DNA of 64,000 nt, taken from NCBI GenBank assembly GCA_964035755.1, contig CAXIVR010000001.1, positions 255,864,410 to 255,928,409 on the forward strand. Direction: 5' to 3'. A program made the position numbers and the translations under genes. Numbering within the stretch: position 1 is the stretch's first letter; each line of letters starts with the position of its first letter. Shown here piece by piece: positions 32,672 to 43,010 of the stretch. This DNA is from Teleogryllus oceanicus. Its lineage: Eukaryota > Arthropoda > Insecta > Orthoptera > Gryllidae. The notes beneath the pieces were generated by a model. The model saw only the letters and a program-made list of their open reading frames with translations, was not told the DNA's origin and ran no database searches.

Positions 32672-33260
32672 CATTTCTTTGACATATTGTGGAATCTTTC
32701 ACACTTCTTCGCTAATAGCACCGACATTTTCGGGAAAGTAGTCTAGAAGAGAATGTAGAAAATGAACCTTTTGGCTCGTTCAACAGCACGTCTTTCAATT
32801 TCATTAACATGTCCATCATGAGCTTAAAATTAGTGTGCTTATAGTTTCCAGGAATTTCTGTACAACAGCTTTAAATGTTGTCCAAGCCTCATTCTGAACA
32901 ATTTCTATTTTTGTTTCAAATACTGCATCTTCAAAGAGTTTCCGAATATCTGGACCCATGAAAACATCTTCTTTTACTTTTAGCTTCTGAGATCCTGGAA
33001 ATTTGGCAAGTATTGAAAACACATTCTTTTTGCGACAAGGCCTTCACAAATTGTTTCATTAGTCCGAGCTTTATATGAAGTTGTGGAAAGATGACTTTTC
33101 TTCGATGAACCAAACTTTCTTGTAAAATGTTTGCGCTTACAGTTTCTAAATTTATACTAGGCGGCCACTCGTTTTTGATGCAGTGGTGAACCATATCACT
33201 GCTATTCCATAAACACAAGAAGCATGGGAAATTAGTGTAGTCTAATGACAGTCCAGGCGA
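32672..33260 (-). pseudogene. Unnamed repetitive arthropod gene, 5' piece
   Basis: Frame-shifted minus-strand sequence reads DYTNFPCFLCLWNSSD (near 33240), EWPPSINLETVSANILQESL, PQLHIKLGLMKQFVKAL, VFMGPDIRKLFED and finally HFLHSLLDYFPENVG (near 32720). The same order of motifs occurs in a family of uncharacterised proteins I recall as highly repeated in arthropods. Its function is unknown to me, and it may itself be transposon-derived. The reading stops exactly at the gypsy CATTT duplication and resumes at 26945. Confidence 0.7.
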
Positions 33261-33410
33261 GTTCAGAAGTGAACAACAAAGGAACTGCAGTTCTACAATA
33301 ACAATCTAATCTGCTTTAAGTAAGAATTCTCCGAAGTCGGAACAATGAAGAGCATAAGTACAAAAGGCATAAAAGAAAATGTATTTATTATCTGCACATT
33401 ACAATTGAAA

Positions 33411-33682
33411 TACTAATTTGTGCAAAAATGATGGGTAATGGAATTTTTCATTATTTTTTCTGAATTCAGCGCACTAACATCTGTGCTAATCAGCTATTAA
33501 TTTGCAGACAATGTTTTCGTCACATTCGCACGGGATGACAGAAAAGTGAATATTTTGCAGAAGCGCAATTAATATACTGATTTGTGCAAAACTGATGAGT
33601 GATGAATATTTTAATTTTTTTTCTGAATTCAGCACACTAAAATCTGTATAAATCAGTTATCACTTTGCAGACAATTTTTTAG
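33411..33682. repeat. Imperfect tandem duplication, about 164-bp period
   Basis: TACTRATTTGTGCAAAA begins both units (33411 and 33575). TTCTGAATTCAGC.CACTAA and TTTGCAGACAAT recur in order in each. Identity is well below perfect. No frame is encoded. Confidence 0.8.
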
Positions 33683-35350
33683 GTGCAGACCTGTGTTCTG
33701 AGATTCGTTACTTCAATATTTCTCCTCTTTTTTTCATAGCAAGGATCACTTAAATAGCAATTCCTGTCGACTATTACATTGTGCATAGATACTTTTTGGC
33801 GCATTACTTATACAGCAGGGTAGAGTGTATCTGTAATGAAACATTAGTTACATACTTTTAAGCGTAGTATCCATGTCAGGTGAATACAACTCCTGCGAAC
33901 ATGGCTCTGACTTTGATTTTCCAATGAGCATTCGAGTTTTTGTATCAGTTATGCAATAAGACAAATGACGGTAATAGAAACCATACAAAACAAAAAAAAT
34001 GATTTCGAAAATACTGTTAATAATGGATAGCACTCTAGCACTTTGCAACAAACACTATTGTTTGGACACGTTTTACACAAATAAATAATTAATTTCGAAA
34101 ATTTTACAACCCTGGTATGTATTGCAATAATGAAATATCTTCTATTTCGTCTTCACATTCACATTCATCACAATTCGTATTCACAAAAACTCTCGCAGAC
34201 TGTCACTCCTGCCGGGAAGATGTACATACCGTAAGAAACAGAAAGGAACTTCCTTCTAGAACGGCGAACTTTTGAAAGTACTCATCAAACGTACATTTTG
34301 AGTCAACAAACGTAACATCAACTAAACATAAATTCTCCACACATCATAAATATTGTATTCAATACGTCAATAAATGGCTGAACTTGTGTACTTTCAATAA
34401 CACGCGAAATTCATAAAATTAAGTTGAAGCTAGTGTCTGACGAGGACAGAAAATTGGTATTCCTCTGTATTCAGGACCCAGACCCCCCCGCCCATGGAAT
34501 TTCCATGCCTCACTATTCTGTGCCAGCTTTTTCTGCTGACTGGTTGCAGCACCGGCGGTGAAGGCCGTATCACAGACCAATAATTATTAGACTTGTGTAC
34601 AGTGTCAGAAGTTTGAATATACAAATATTATTAATAGTTGAATACTTTGTAACTCCTAAACAGCCTAAGATTTAAAGCAAAATGTAATTTTCTTAATCCT
34701 GATTAAAATGAACATTTCCTACAAAAAATCAATGCAGTTATTGAGATTAATTTTAAGGATTTTTGTATATGTCAAAATTTTGTTCTCTTGTACTCAAACG
34801 CTTTGGATATTTTAAGAATCTTTTTAGAGACCATTCAAAGTTTTTGTGTTTACAAATGCATTGAAACAGAAACATTGAAATACATACATAATGGAAAAAT
34901 TAATGAAGCACACGCGGTTACAGAATTACAAATGTTCATTTTTTTTGGAAATACAAAGGGTTGTAATGAAAATACCACTTGTGCGATGAAATTCAGTGTA
35001 TTGTGCTCTTATAAATGAGAAGATATTCTCCAGAACATATTTATTTAATGATTTGTGAGAATACAGCTGATTGGCAGAGATCTATGTATTTGTCAAATAA
35101 AAATATAATTGAGATTAATTGGTAAGCAGTGTTCCCTTTTAAAAGGGCAGCAGCTTCCGACGATTGCTACCCTCATTCTGTTGTTGAGGTTGTTCATTTG
35201 TTCCAGCATGCTATTTTGTTGGATGGCATTAGAACTATTAGCGAGCTAACACTTGTTTTCCATACATTATTCTGGAATTTAAGGCATTAAACCAGTTTTG
35301 ACAGTCCCCAACATATGTACTGTCTCTAACTAGTTATGTTCATTAATAGC
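33683..35350. other. AT-rich intergenic, nothing recognised
   Basis: Short open frames only, for example 33848-34051 minus and 34788-35018 plus, with no recognisable content. No transposon terminus could be fixed. Confidence 0.4.
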
Positions 35351-35530
35351 GTTTTCCATTCGCCGCACTGGTGCGCACTCAGGGCAGCTTTCGTGTTCCA
35401 TTCGACCGCTAGGGCGCACCAGTGCAAAGAAGCGCATGTTCCATTCGCACATCGACACGGACCCAGGGCGCACTCGGGGCGCCCTAAACTGCACTGACGA
35501 TCGCGTCAGTGCATCAGTGCACCGGGCCAT
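35351..35530. repeat. GC-rich hairpin-dense repeat block
   Basis: TTCCATTCG occurs three times (35354, 35396, 35440) at about 43-bp steps. GCACTGGTGCGC (35366-35377) is inverted as GCGCACCAGTGC (35413-35424). TGCACTGACG and CGTCAGTGCA (35490-35513) form a perfect stem with a four-base loop. The block is a GC island in AT-rich DNA and probably a small MITE-like element. Its minus-strand open frame is a by-product. Confidence 0.75.
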
Positions 35531-36417
35531 TATAGGTTAGGTACGTTTCTTCGTCACGCAGGGATACTTCGAATGGATGGATTTGCAAGAAATGTCTTAA
35601 AATAATTTTTGTGATTTACACGAAGTTCGGAAAATGAGATTGTGTTTTCCGAAAATTTAACTTTGAATATTTCCATGTTAACAAATCCAGTGCTATTCAT
35701 AAACTTAGGTGTTTTAGGTACGTCTCAATTTCGAAACGCTAATAAAGTGAAAATAAAAATAGTGACCCTTACAAAATCATTCAAATATCTATGCCAAGAA
35801 ATGTTACTCACCTTAGTCTCACCTTAGAGAGCACCCAGGGGCCGCCACGGGGAGGAGAGAACAGGACTTGCTGACCCTTGACCCAAATCGGGCATTCCCA
35901 TTACAGAAGGACATTACTGGTGTTTTAGTGGTGTTTACTTGTGGGCATAGGTAAACCCCCGCCAGGCCCAAGTCAGCCATCTGACCCCCTTGAAGTTTTC
36001 ATAGTTTTTAAATAAAGAAATCACACGTTAATAACTTATGAATTAAGAAGTAAGAATTACCAAAAGACTTCATAAAAATTTTATCAACGATCATAATTCA
36101 AAATTATTATTTTTCGAGTTCCATCAATGTGACTGACCAAGAACAGCTGTATATAATTTCACTGCGTAGCGCACAAGCACTGACTCGGATCCGGAATCCG
36201 TTTCATTCGTAGCTGCCCTTCGCGCGTGTGGGGCAGCACTGTTGCGGAGCGATGACGTTTTTGCCCTGCACTAGGGATAAATAACAGGTTGTGGGCTCAG
36301 GTCACGTGTGTATCGTATTCTCAAGTGAGCCGAAATTGAACGTCCGAAAAACACTTTTTTCGTTGTGCTTTATACGTCTGAACTGGAACTTTGTGTATGA
36401 ACAGAACAAAACAAAAC
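35531..36417. other. Upstream flank of the copia remnant
   Basis: AT-rich to 35820, then mixed, with GC-richer DNA at 35825-35995 and 36180-36300. If the copia element kept a 5' LTR and leader they should be here, but no partner LTR is seen downstream and I cannot define one. Confidence 0.4.
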
Positions 36418-36863
36418 ATGGCTACCGGGAGTGACTACAAAATACAAGTGGATAAGCTTGAAGGATCTGAAGACTGGGCAAAGTGGAAGTGGCATATTTC
36501 GATGGTGTTGGTGCGTATGAACTTGAAGACACTGTAACGGTTCGCGAGCGTGTCCGGTTTTGAGAGATGATGCAACTGCGGCATAACAAGCAATTCAACT
36601 ATGGTAAACAGACGGCGATAAAGCGGGAAGTTTGTTAGCAAGTGCGCTAGGAAAAACTATTGCCGAGCTCATGTTGATGTGCACCAATGCTAAAGAGATT
36701 TGGACAAAATTGAGTGCACGGTTTGAACGTAGCAGTGCGCAACGGCTAAATATGCTGATCGAGTCATTTTTCCGCGTGACGACAAAGAAGACATCAATTC
36801 GCATGTCCCGAAATTGCAGAAGTTTTTCGTGAATTTAAATGATGAACTTACGAAGAAAATACT

Positions 36864-37187
36864 TTGTCCGAGAGAATTTTGAATGGTCGTATCTTATCTA
36901 CATTGGGAAAAGAATATGATGATTTTAAAGACTTGTGGAACACGATTTCGTTGGAAAATCAAACCGTGAATTTGGTGATTGAAAACTGCGCGCAATTGAA
37001 TTGCGTGATCAAGGGAATGTCGAATCGACTGCCTTTTTTTGCACGCGGTGGTGCTAACAAGAAGCCTCGTCATAAAAGTTACACCGGAGAAAAATCAATG
37101 AAGAATGTTCAACGTGCAAAACAGAAGTTTCCATGCCATAAATGTAAGCAGTTGGGCAACAGAGTGTCCGGAGAAAAAGACAGATGA
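36864..37187 (+). pseudogene. Copia gag C-terminal part with zinc knuckle
   Basis: A 107-residue frame: ERILNGRILSTLGKEYDDFK is the copia gag helix region. Then LNCVIKGMSNRLPFFARG and, near its end, KFPCHKCKQLGN, the first half of a CCHC knuckle. The remaining His and Cys are displaced into another frame by an indel near 37150. Confidence 0.88.
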
Positions 37188-37900
37188 CACCGCTGGAAAC
37201 AAAAGTCAGTCTGATGCAAATGTGGCGGTCACGACGCATGGCACGGGTGCGTCAGTCGATAACTATTGAAGCCGACAAGTGGTTCTGCAACAGTGGCGCC
37301 ACAAATCACATCACCACGAATAAACAGTACTTTACATCGTATGAGAAGTTTGCAGCTCCTGAAAAGATTTCGCTCGGGAAACAAGATGTAAATATGCAGG
37401 CTCATGGGCAAGGAAGTGTGAACATTCAAGTACGTCTGAATAATGCTTGGTCGAATGCCGTACTGAAAAATGTTTTGTATGTTCCGGAAGCAAGTGCCCG
37501 TTTATTTTACGTGAAAGCAGCTGCGAGAAAGAGTTTTTCTACGAGACTTGATGATCGAAGTGTCAGCACAGAAGATCGTGTCACCGGAAAAAGAATGATG
37601 ACAGGATGTCGTGATCTGTATGTATTGAACATGCGCATTGTGAAGCCAGCACAAGTTCAAGTGAATATGGTGACATCATCGCAGAGATTGCAAGTTTATC
37701 ATGAAATGTTTAGCCGTCATCATAAACAACATGTGAAGAGTGTCCTGAAGCAGATGAACATCAACGTGGAGGAGTGCGAGGAAGAATTCTGCAATGGATG
37801 TGCATTGGGAAAAATGCATAGGTTGCAATTCAAGAAAAGGATCAATCGGCCGATGGTAACTGGTGAACAAATCCACGCCGATGTGAACGGACCCATGTAG
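37184..37900 (+). pseudogene. Copia protease and integrase start
   Basis: A 238-residue frame. DKWFCNSGATNHITTNKQYF is the protease active-site region, but the invariant Asp of DSGA is Asn here. VLKNVLYVPEASARLFYVKA is the protease flap/tail region. YHEMFSRHHKQHVKSVLKQM leads into the GAG-pre-integrase zinc region ending in EFCNGCALGKMHRLQF. The last part, EQIHADVNGPM, contains the first catalytic Asp of the integrase core. The frame then ends at a stop. Confidence 0.9.
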
Positions 37901-38606
37901 ACTGAATCTCTCGGAAAGGCGCGCTTCTATGTATTTTAATGATGATTTTAGCAAGTATCGTCGAGTCTTCTTTTTGAAGCAGAAAAGTAAAGTATGCACT
38001 GTTTTGGAACAGTTTTTGAATTAAAGCTGAATGGACATGTTTTCTGAAATGTGATGGAGGAAAAGGATTTGACAACAAGGTTTCTGAACTGCTAGCAAGT
38101 AGGGGCATAGAACACTGCATTACCGCGCCGTATACACCACAGCAAAATGCGGAACATGAAAATCGAACCATTGTCGAGTGCACGCGTTTCATGTTGAATC
38201 CAAGCAAGTTGCCAAAAGCACTGTGGGCAGAAGCATGCAATACTGCCAGATACCTCCTGAATCGTACTGGAAAGTCTTTCATTAAAAATAAGACTCCCTA
38301 TGAATTGTGGCATGGATGACCAATAGGAAGTCTCAATCATTTGAAGATCTTTCGAACAGAATGCTACGTGTAATCAATACGAACTTCCGCTCTAAGTTTG
38401 ACGATAAAGCTGTTCATGGACATCTGGTTGGAGACGTGAATGACAGGAAAGGATTCAGGGTCTGGATTCCGACACAAAGGAAGATAGTTCTGAGTCACGG
38501 CGTGAGATTCAAGCCCGAAAATGTCTGCAATTTGCGCGTCAATACCGACAAGCTTGAAGTTTCATATGAAAAACTCGTATCATCTTATGTAAAGAAGCCA
38601 GAATAA
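37901..38606 (+). pseudogene. Copia integrase core and linker
   Basis: Readings in several frames follow the integrase order: ARFYVYF then DDFSKYRRVFFLKQKSK (37918-37990), and GIEHCITAPYTPQQNAEHEN (about 38104-38162), where the E of AEHEN is the third catalytic residue of DD35E. LPKALWAEACNTARYLLNRT lies near 38208-38270. The frame 38307-38606 covers the SKFDDKAVHGHLVGDVNDRK region after the core. Confidence 0.88.
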
Positions 38607-38880
38607 GTCAACGACGATGAAAAGGAAGAAGAATGGAGTGAAGCTGAAGAATTTGCATCAGTGTCCAACTCCCGAGGAAGTGATGTTCTAGCTAAAGAAA
38701 ATGCCAAAGAAGAGACAACAAGAAAAAGCAAACGTGAATTGAAGAAACCATCGTGGATGACAAGCGGAGATTTTATCTAAATAGCCGGATCGTCGATCAT
38801 TGAAAACAAGAATCCAAGCTCCAACACTGAAGTCCTGCAGTCTCATGACAGAAGAGTGGATAAAGGCACTTAAAGAAGAC

Positions 38881-39095
38881 GGATGCGGCGTGCTTGCTGC
38901 TGGCGGCTGAGATGGGCCTCGCCGCCGTCACCACACTGTGCTGCTGCTGCTGGAGGGCGCGGCGGCCGACGTGGGCAACGTGGACGGGCTGACGTGATGC
39001 ACCGCGCGCGTGCTGCTGCTGCAGAGGGGCGACGTGTCCCCTGCTGCTGCTCGTCGCCGCCGGGGGCGGAGTGCGGAGGGGCCCGCAGGGCCGGA
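38881..39095 (+). pseudogene. GC-rich ankyrin-repeat-like fragment
   Basis: Translations in two plus-strand frames give LLLAAEMGLAAVTTL, then VLLLLEGAAADVGNVDGLT and RVLLLLQRGDVSP, which match the ankyrin repeat pattern 'LLLAAE.GH..VV.LLLE.GADV...D..G.T....A...G...V..LLL.RGADV'. Frame changes occur inside repeats, so it is not coding as it stands. Its GC content is far above the flanks, and the join to copia at 38880 is abrupt. It could be a processed fragment of a host ankyrin gene or an assembly join. Confidence 0.5.
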
Positions 39096-39533
39096 AACCA
39101 AGTCATTTTGGCATTTGAGTTTTCTTTTGGAGGAAGTATTAATATTAAAAGAAAAATGCAGACTAACGCCATCTGTTGGAGTTTCTTAGAACGTTTTGAA
39201 CAAAGAACAGGTTAGATTGATCTGTCGAGTCAGTATGTATTCGGGCTTGCTTTGTGTGTTAATAAATACTTTTTTTGTATACCAGCATTATAAAAGAGGT
39301 TTTCTGTTGCAAGAAATCGTTCATAAAAGGGCCTTTTACAGCACAAATGATGACGTATTAGGTTTTACGGCACGAATGATTGCGTCATCACACACGTCAT
39401 AGTTGCGTCACAACTCACCTTTAAAATTGACGAACGCTGTGGAATTGCATGAAGAGTTCACAGAGTAACCATACAACCAGAATAACCAAAGATTTTTATT
39501 CTTGAATATAATAAATCAGTTTACATAATTACA
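39096..39533. other. Flank of the Crypton-like gene
   Basis: AT-rich. Contains GACGTATTAGGTTTTACGGC and TGCGTCATCACACACGTCAT near 39352-39402. TGACGTCATAAT-like sequence also lies at the other end of the recombinase gene (40748), but I could not prove matching element ends. Confidence 0.35.
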
Positions 39534-40711
39534 TTATTTATTGATGTTAATATTAATGGAGCAGTCTGTGAGGTTTTTGAAAGATAAAGGAACAGAACCA
39601 GGTACATTAAAAGTTTTAGTTGATGAAGTACCTGCTACGTTATTTTCGTCATTTGACACTATTCTTCTAGCTATCTTTATTTTATTCTGAATTGATTCCT
39701 CAATGTAAGATTCTGCAACATTTGATGATCGCCATCCTCCATGACGCTTAAGGGTGGTAATATCTGCACCACTGTCGGCTAACATAGTAGCCGATGTTCT
39801 CCTGAATGAATGTCCGGAATATTTTTCATGATTTGGAAGTTGAAGGTATTCGGCAATGAGTTTAGGAATTTTTCCGAAAGTGTTAATCCCAATGTGGTTA
39901 CAAGTGCATCTACCTTTGTTATAAAATAAGAAAAGTTTATTATGTTTGACTTTAGAAGGTCTGAGGGCAATGTATTTTTTATACAAATCTATATAAGAGA
40001 ATCCTTCATCAGAAATAACGGTAAATATTCTGTGTTTTTAGTTTAGTTCTCTTTTTGACACTAAAACAGAACCTTCTTCAGAGACATCATCGGTGCATAT
40101 GTTATACAATTCCCTCGTCTACAAGCTCCAAATATGCCGAAAATCGCAACAACCTGAAAAAAGAGAGCAAAAGATGTGTTCCAATAGTTCACAAATATTT
40201 CAAATAAATATAACTTAAATACCTTCATCAAGAGATACTTCTCATCAGCTGCTTCTACTAAAAATTTGTTCACATCAGCTTGGGAAAAGACCATAGATTT
40301 TTCTGCTTCGTAACCGACATTCGCTTGTTTCATGTACAATTGAACTTTATTAAAAGCAGAAATATCAATACCATCTTTAATTTTGATCATGGCCTTCAAT
40401 TTCGAGTGACTACACCACAAACTTGATGCCTTACATACTGCTGACTTCAATGTAATAAAAATTAGAAAATTAGACCATCACTAAAACTCGACTAGGTATG
40501 TCAATAAAGTAAGAGACACTTACTAACTCCGATATGTATGCCAGAACAACTGATTCGCATATAATCTTCACGTTCTTTGTTTCCATCCAATTTTAAATTT
40601 GTTGTACTCTTTTTCGTACAATGCACTTGACTTTGCCGGTATTAAGCATTGTTCTGCCTTCGTGGCTTGTTCAACAATTTCCTGCGGCAAGGAATCCATC
40701 TTTCTTCGCAT
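39534..40711 (-). pseudogene. Crypton-like tyrosine recombinase gene with two introns
   Basis: Tyrosine recombinases cut and join DNA through a tyrosine intermediate; Cryptons carry only such a gene and no reverse transcriptase. Exon 1 is 40524-40711 (ATG at 40709-40711), exon 2 is 40223-40444 and exon 3 is 39534-40153. They are separated by 79-bp (40445-40523) and 69-bp (40154-40222) GT-AG introns in good phase. Catalytic elements are readable: Arg in FGACRR, then GHSFRRTSATML (HxxR), LKRHGGW (HxxW) and the nucleophile Tyr in VAESYIEES. Indels near 40600, 40110 and 40045 break the frame. No reverse transcriptase is nearby, which argues against DIRS/Ngaro. A host-domesticated relative is the alternative. 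Confidence 0.75.
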
Positions 40712-41779
40712 GCTCTTCAGAATCGCTCATCAGCTGTCCAAAATGCGTGACGTCATAATACCAATGTCAATGTTGCCAACAGTAAAACTGCTTTTGCAAT
40801 TAGTTTTTTCAAAACATGTAGGGGAGAATGGGGGAATCACGGTCACCTAAGAAATATCAGTAGTTACTTCTATTAATACTAATATATTTCAATGCTTTTG
40901 GTTGTAATCTAACAATTATTTAAAAATCTTTGTTAACTGAGACTTTGGGTGCTTTTATCTTAATAGTTACAAATTAATGAAAGGTTTTTTTCAAATACAA
41001 CATTGACTCCCATTACCCCAAGGGGTGGGTAATGACGGTCAGAGGAGCGGGCAATCACGGTCAAGGAGGGGATTTTTAAACAATAATCCATTTTTTGTTA
41101 TATCTTATATATTTAATGCTGAAAAACATTAGTCTAAAAAAATAGCATGACATGTCACCAAAATACATTACATGAACCTAATTTTTCCATATCTCAAATG
41201 TTCAAAGCAAGGAAGTTTACCAGTGATGTCAGCTTTGATACAACACTAATATCATCCACATCTGGAAACACAAAAATATCCTTGTGGCATCGGTATGCAC
41301 GCATAAATTTTACTTTTATATTTTTTCCACATTTAATACCTGAGCCACAAACTTTTTCTCAGTTTTTTCATTTGAAACTGTAACAACAACAAAATCATTG
41401 TTCATTAATATTGTTTTTTTTCAAGTTTGAAATTGTGTTGTGTAGATTCACCATCACTTTCATCATAGTTGCTCATTTCCTCCCAGCCCCATCAGAAGAG
41501 TCCTGGCAGAGGTTGTTTAGATCTACATCAGACTCTGAAGAATCGTCCTGCAACTTGTCTCTCTTACTGGGCCTACTAACTTTTCCAACATTGAACTTAT
41601 CAGAAATTCTGCGTTTTACATTTTTTTGCTGGCGTTGGAGCATTCTTGCTCGTTTTCTTCCAGCATGACTTTCTGTGGTGATTCTGTCAATATAGTAGAG
41701 TGTTGCTTTCTTGCTGTGTTTTTTGAAGATCTACGTATTTGTGGAATTGGTGACACTTCTTGAAAGGAAACCTCTCCAT

Positions 41780-42409
41780 TCACAGGATCTTCAGTTGGCG
41801 TCTTGCCAAGTTCCTCTTCATTTCCATTATCAAATGAAAAGTCTTCATTTGAAAATACTTCGGATTTATTGGATGGATGCCAGTGGATTGAAAGCCAGAT
41901 ATTCCTTTTGCAATAGTTGCAACAGTAGAATATGCCTTCTTGAAGAGCTCAGCCAAATTATAAACTGTGATGTGTTCGCCAGGTTTGCTCTTCATAAGTA
42001 GATCACACTCTCGTTGAATGCCCGTTTTAATGGACCAAAGAACGCAACATCCAAAGGTTGTAAGCGATGTGAAGAATGTGGGGTAGAGATAGCATTACAA
42101 TATTGTTGTCACGACAAAAGTTATATGCTTCCAAAGTGATGTGACTTCATGATTGTCCAGAATGAGAAGAACTGGCTCTTCTTTACTGGGTTTTGCATGT
42201 GTTTTGAAATGTTGTAGCCAAACAAGAAACAGTGCTTCATTGGACCATCCATTTACTGAGCAGGTATAAAGTGCTCCAGGACATCCATTGGTCTCGAGAT
42301 TAGGAGTCATCCTTTGTCGAGCATAAATGAACATGGGAGGAATGTAGCCACCAGCCGCATTCAAGCAACAAATAACTGTTGTTGTTTTGCCTCTCTCCCC
42401 TGATGTCAC
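41780..42409 (-). pseudogene. pogo transposase DDE core and C-terminus
   Basis: Frame 42095-42409 starts TSGERGKTTTVICCLNAAGG, continues YIPPMFIYAR and GWSNEALFLVWLQHF, and reaches PVLLILDNHE, with the second catalytic Asp. After a one-base shift the family's 'SH...' segment and the LQPLDV-like third Asp region are readable near 42100-42010. Frame 41780-41995 holds the C-terminal HITVYNLAELFKKAYSTVAT and GFQSTGIHPINP. The first catalytic Asp is in YNVDETG near 42495, outside these open frames. Confidence 0.88.
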
Positions 42410-42537
42410 GGCTCCAATTCTCTTCTGTCCTTTGGTGCAATTATTTTTCCGGTCTCTTGCACAGTTGTGATCCCTGTCTCATCCACATTATAAATTTTGT
42501 GAGGAGGGAATCTATATTTCCCATTACTTTCTCCAGA

Positions 42538-43010
42538 TTAACAAAAAGATGTTAACTCGTCTCTGTTAAAACCTCTTAGCCTATTCATACTTATAGACTC
42601 AGGTTTTCGCACTGAAATGGTAGGATTTCTTTTCAGGAAACCTTCTAGCCAATCCTTTCCAGCAAGACGCTTTGTTTTATTGAATGTGTGATCTATTTGT
42701 AGCTTTTCAGCGTATTCGAAAACCAATTTCCGAAGCTGCAAAGGAGTTAATCCATAGTACAGGTTAGCTAAGGTCCCAACATTTGCAACTATAGTTGCTT
42801 CTTGTTCCTGTGTAAATACAGGTTTTCTTCCCATTGAGGGACCACCCACGCTAAATTCTTCAGTCTTTGCTGGAAAGTACTAAAAGGTATTCCATACGTT
42901 TTAGCAGCTTGCCTTTGACTGACACCTTTTTCCACACACGCAACAGCATTGGAAAAGTCTTCTGCAGTCCATTGCGCTTTTTCAGTTTTTCTTTTCCAAT
43001 TTCTTGGCAT
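42538..43010 (-). pseudogene. pogo transposase DNA-binding region
   Basis: It begins with ATG at 43010 and reads MPRNWKRKTEKAQWTAEDFS, AVACVEKGVSQRQAAKTYGI and PFSTFQQRLKN, a pipsqueak/CENP-B N-type helix-turn-helix. After a frame break near 42850, GRKPVFTQEQEATIVANVGT, LANLYYGLTP, AGKDWLEGFLKRNPTISVRK and PESISMNRLRGFN form the CENP-B-type second HTH and linker. This start fits pogo/jerky proteins, which begin close to the first HTH. Confidence 0.9.

Larger units (their letters stand above)
26946..32676 (-). mobile_element. Ty3/gypsy LTR retrotransposon with CATTT duplication
   Basis: The element spans 26951-32671 between two LTRs and is flanked by CATTT at 26946-26950 and 32672-32676. The internal order on the minus strand is gag (32158-31886), reverse transcriptase/RNase H (about 31893-31356), integrase (28609-27182), then a purine tract at 27171-27186 before the 3' LTR. 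Protease and the first half of reverse transcriptase are missing, so an internal deletion lies near 31890. A Harbinger-like element (28567-31113) splits pol. LTR divergence (several substitutions and small indels in about 215 bp) shows it is old. Inactive. Confidence 0.92.
36418..38880 (+). mobile_element. Copia (Ty1) retrotransposon remnant, gag to integrase
   Basis: Starts with an ATG at 36418 reading ATGSDYKIQVDKLEGSEDW, the gag head typical of copia. Then come a UBN2-type gag with ENFVRERILNGRILSTLGKE-like sequence (frame changes near 36530 and 36860), a worn zinc knuckle (PCHKCKQLGN, 37127), protease, GAG-pre-integrase and integrase. Reverse transcriptase begins with WIKALKED at about 38855-38878 and is cut off at the ankyrin-like GC-rich block. 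No LTRs were found. Many frameshifts; inactive. Confidence 0.9.

Noticed and set aside
38883..39215. A coding 110-residue Arg/Cys-rich protein
   Set aside because: The alternative frames carry the ankyrin pattern. This frame is out of register and its residues reflect GC-rich composition.
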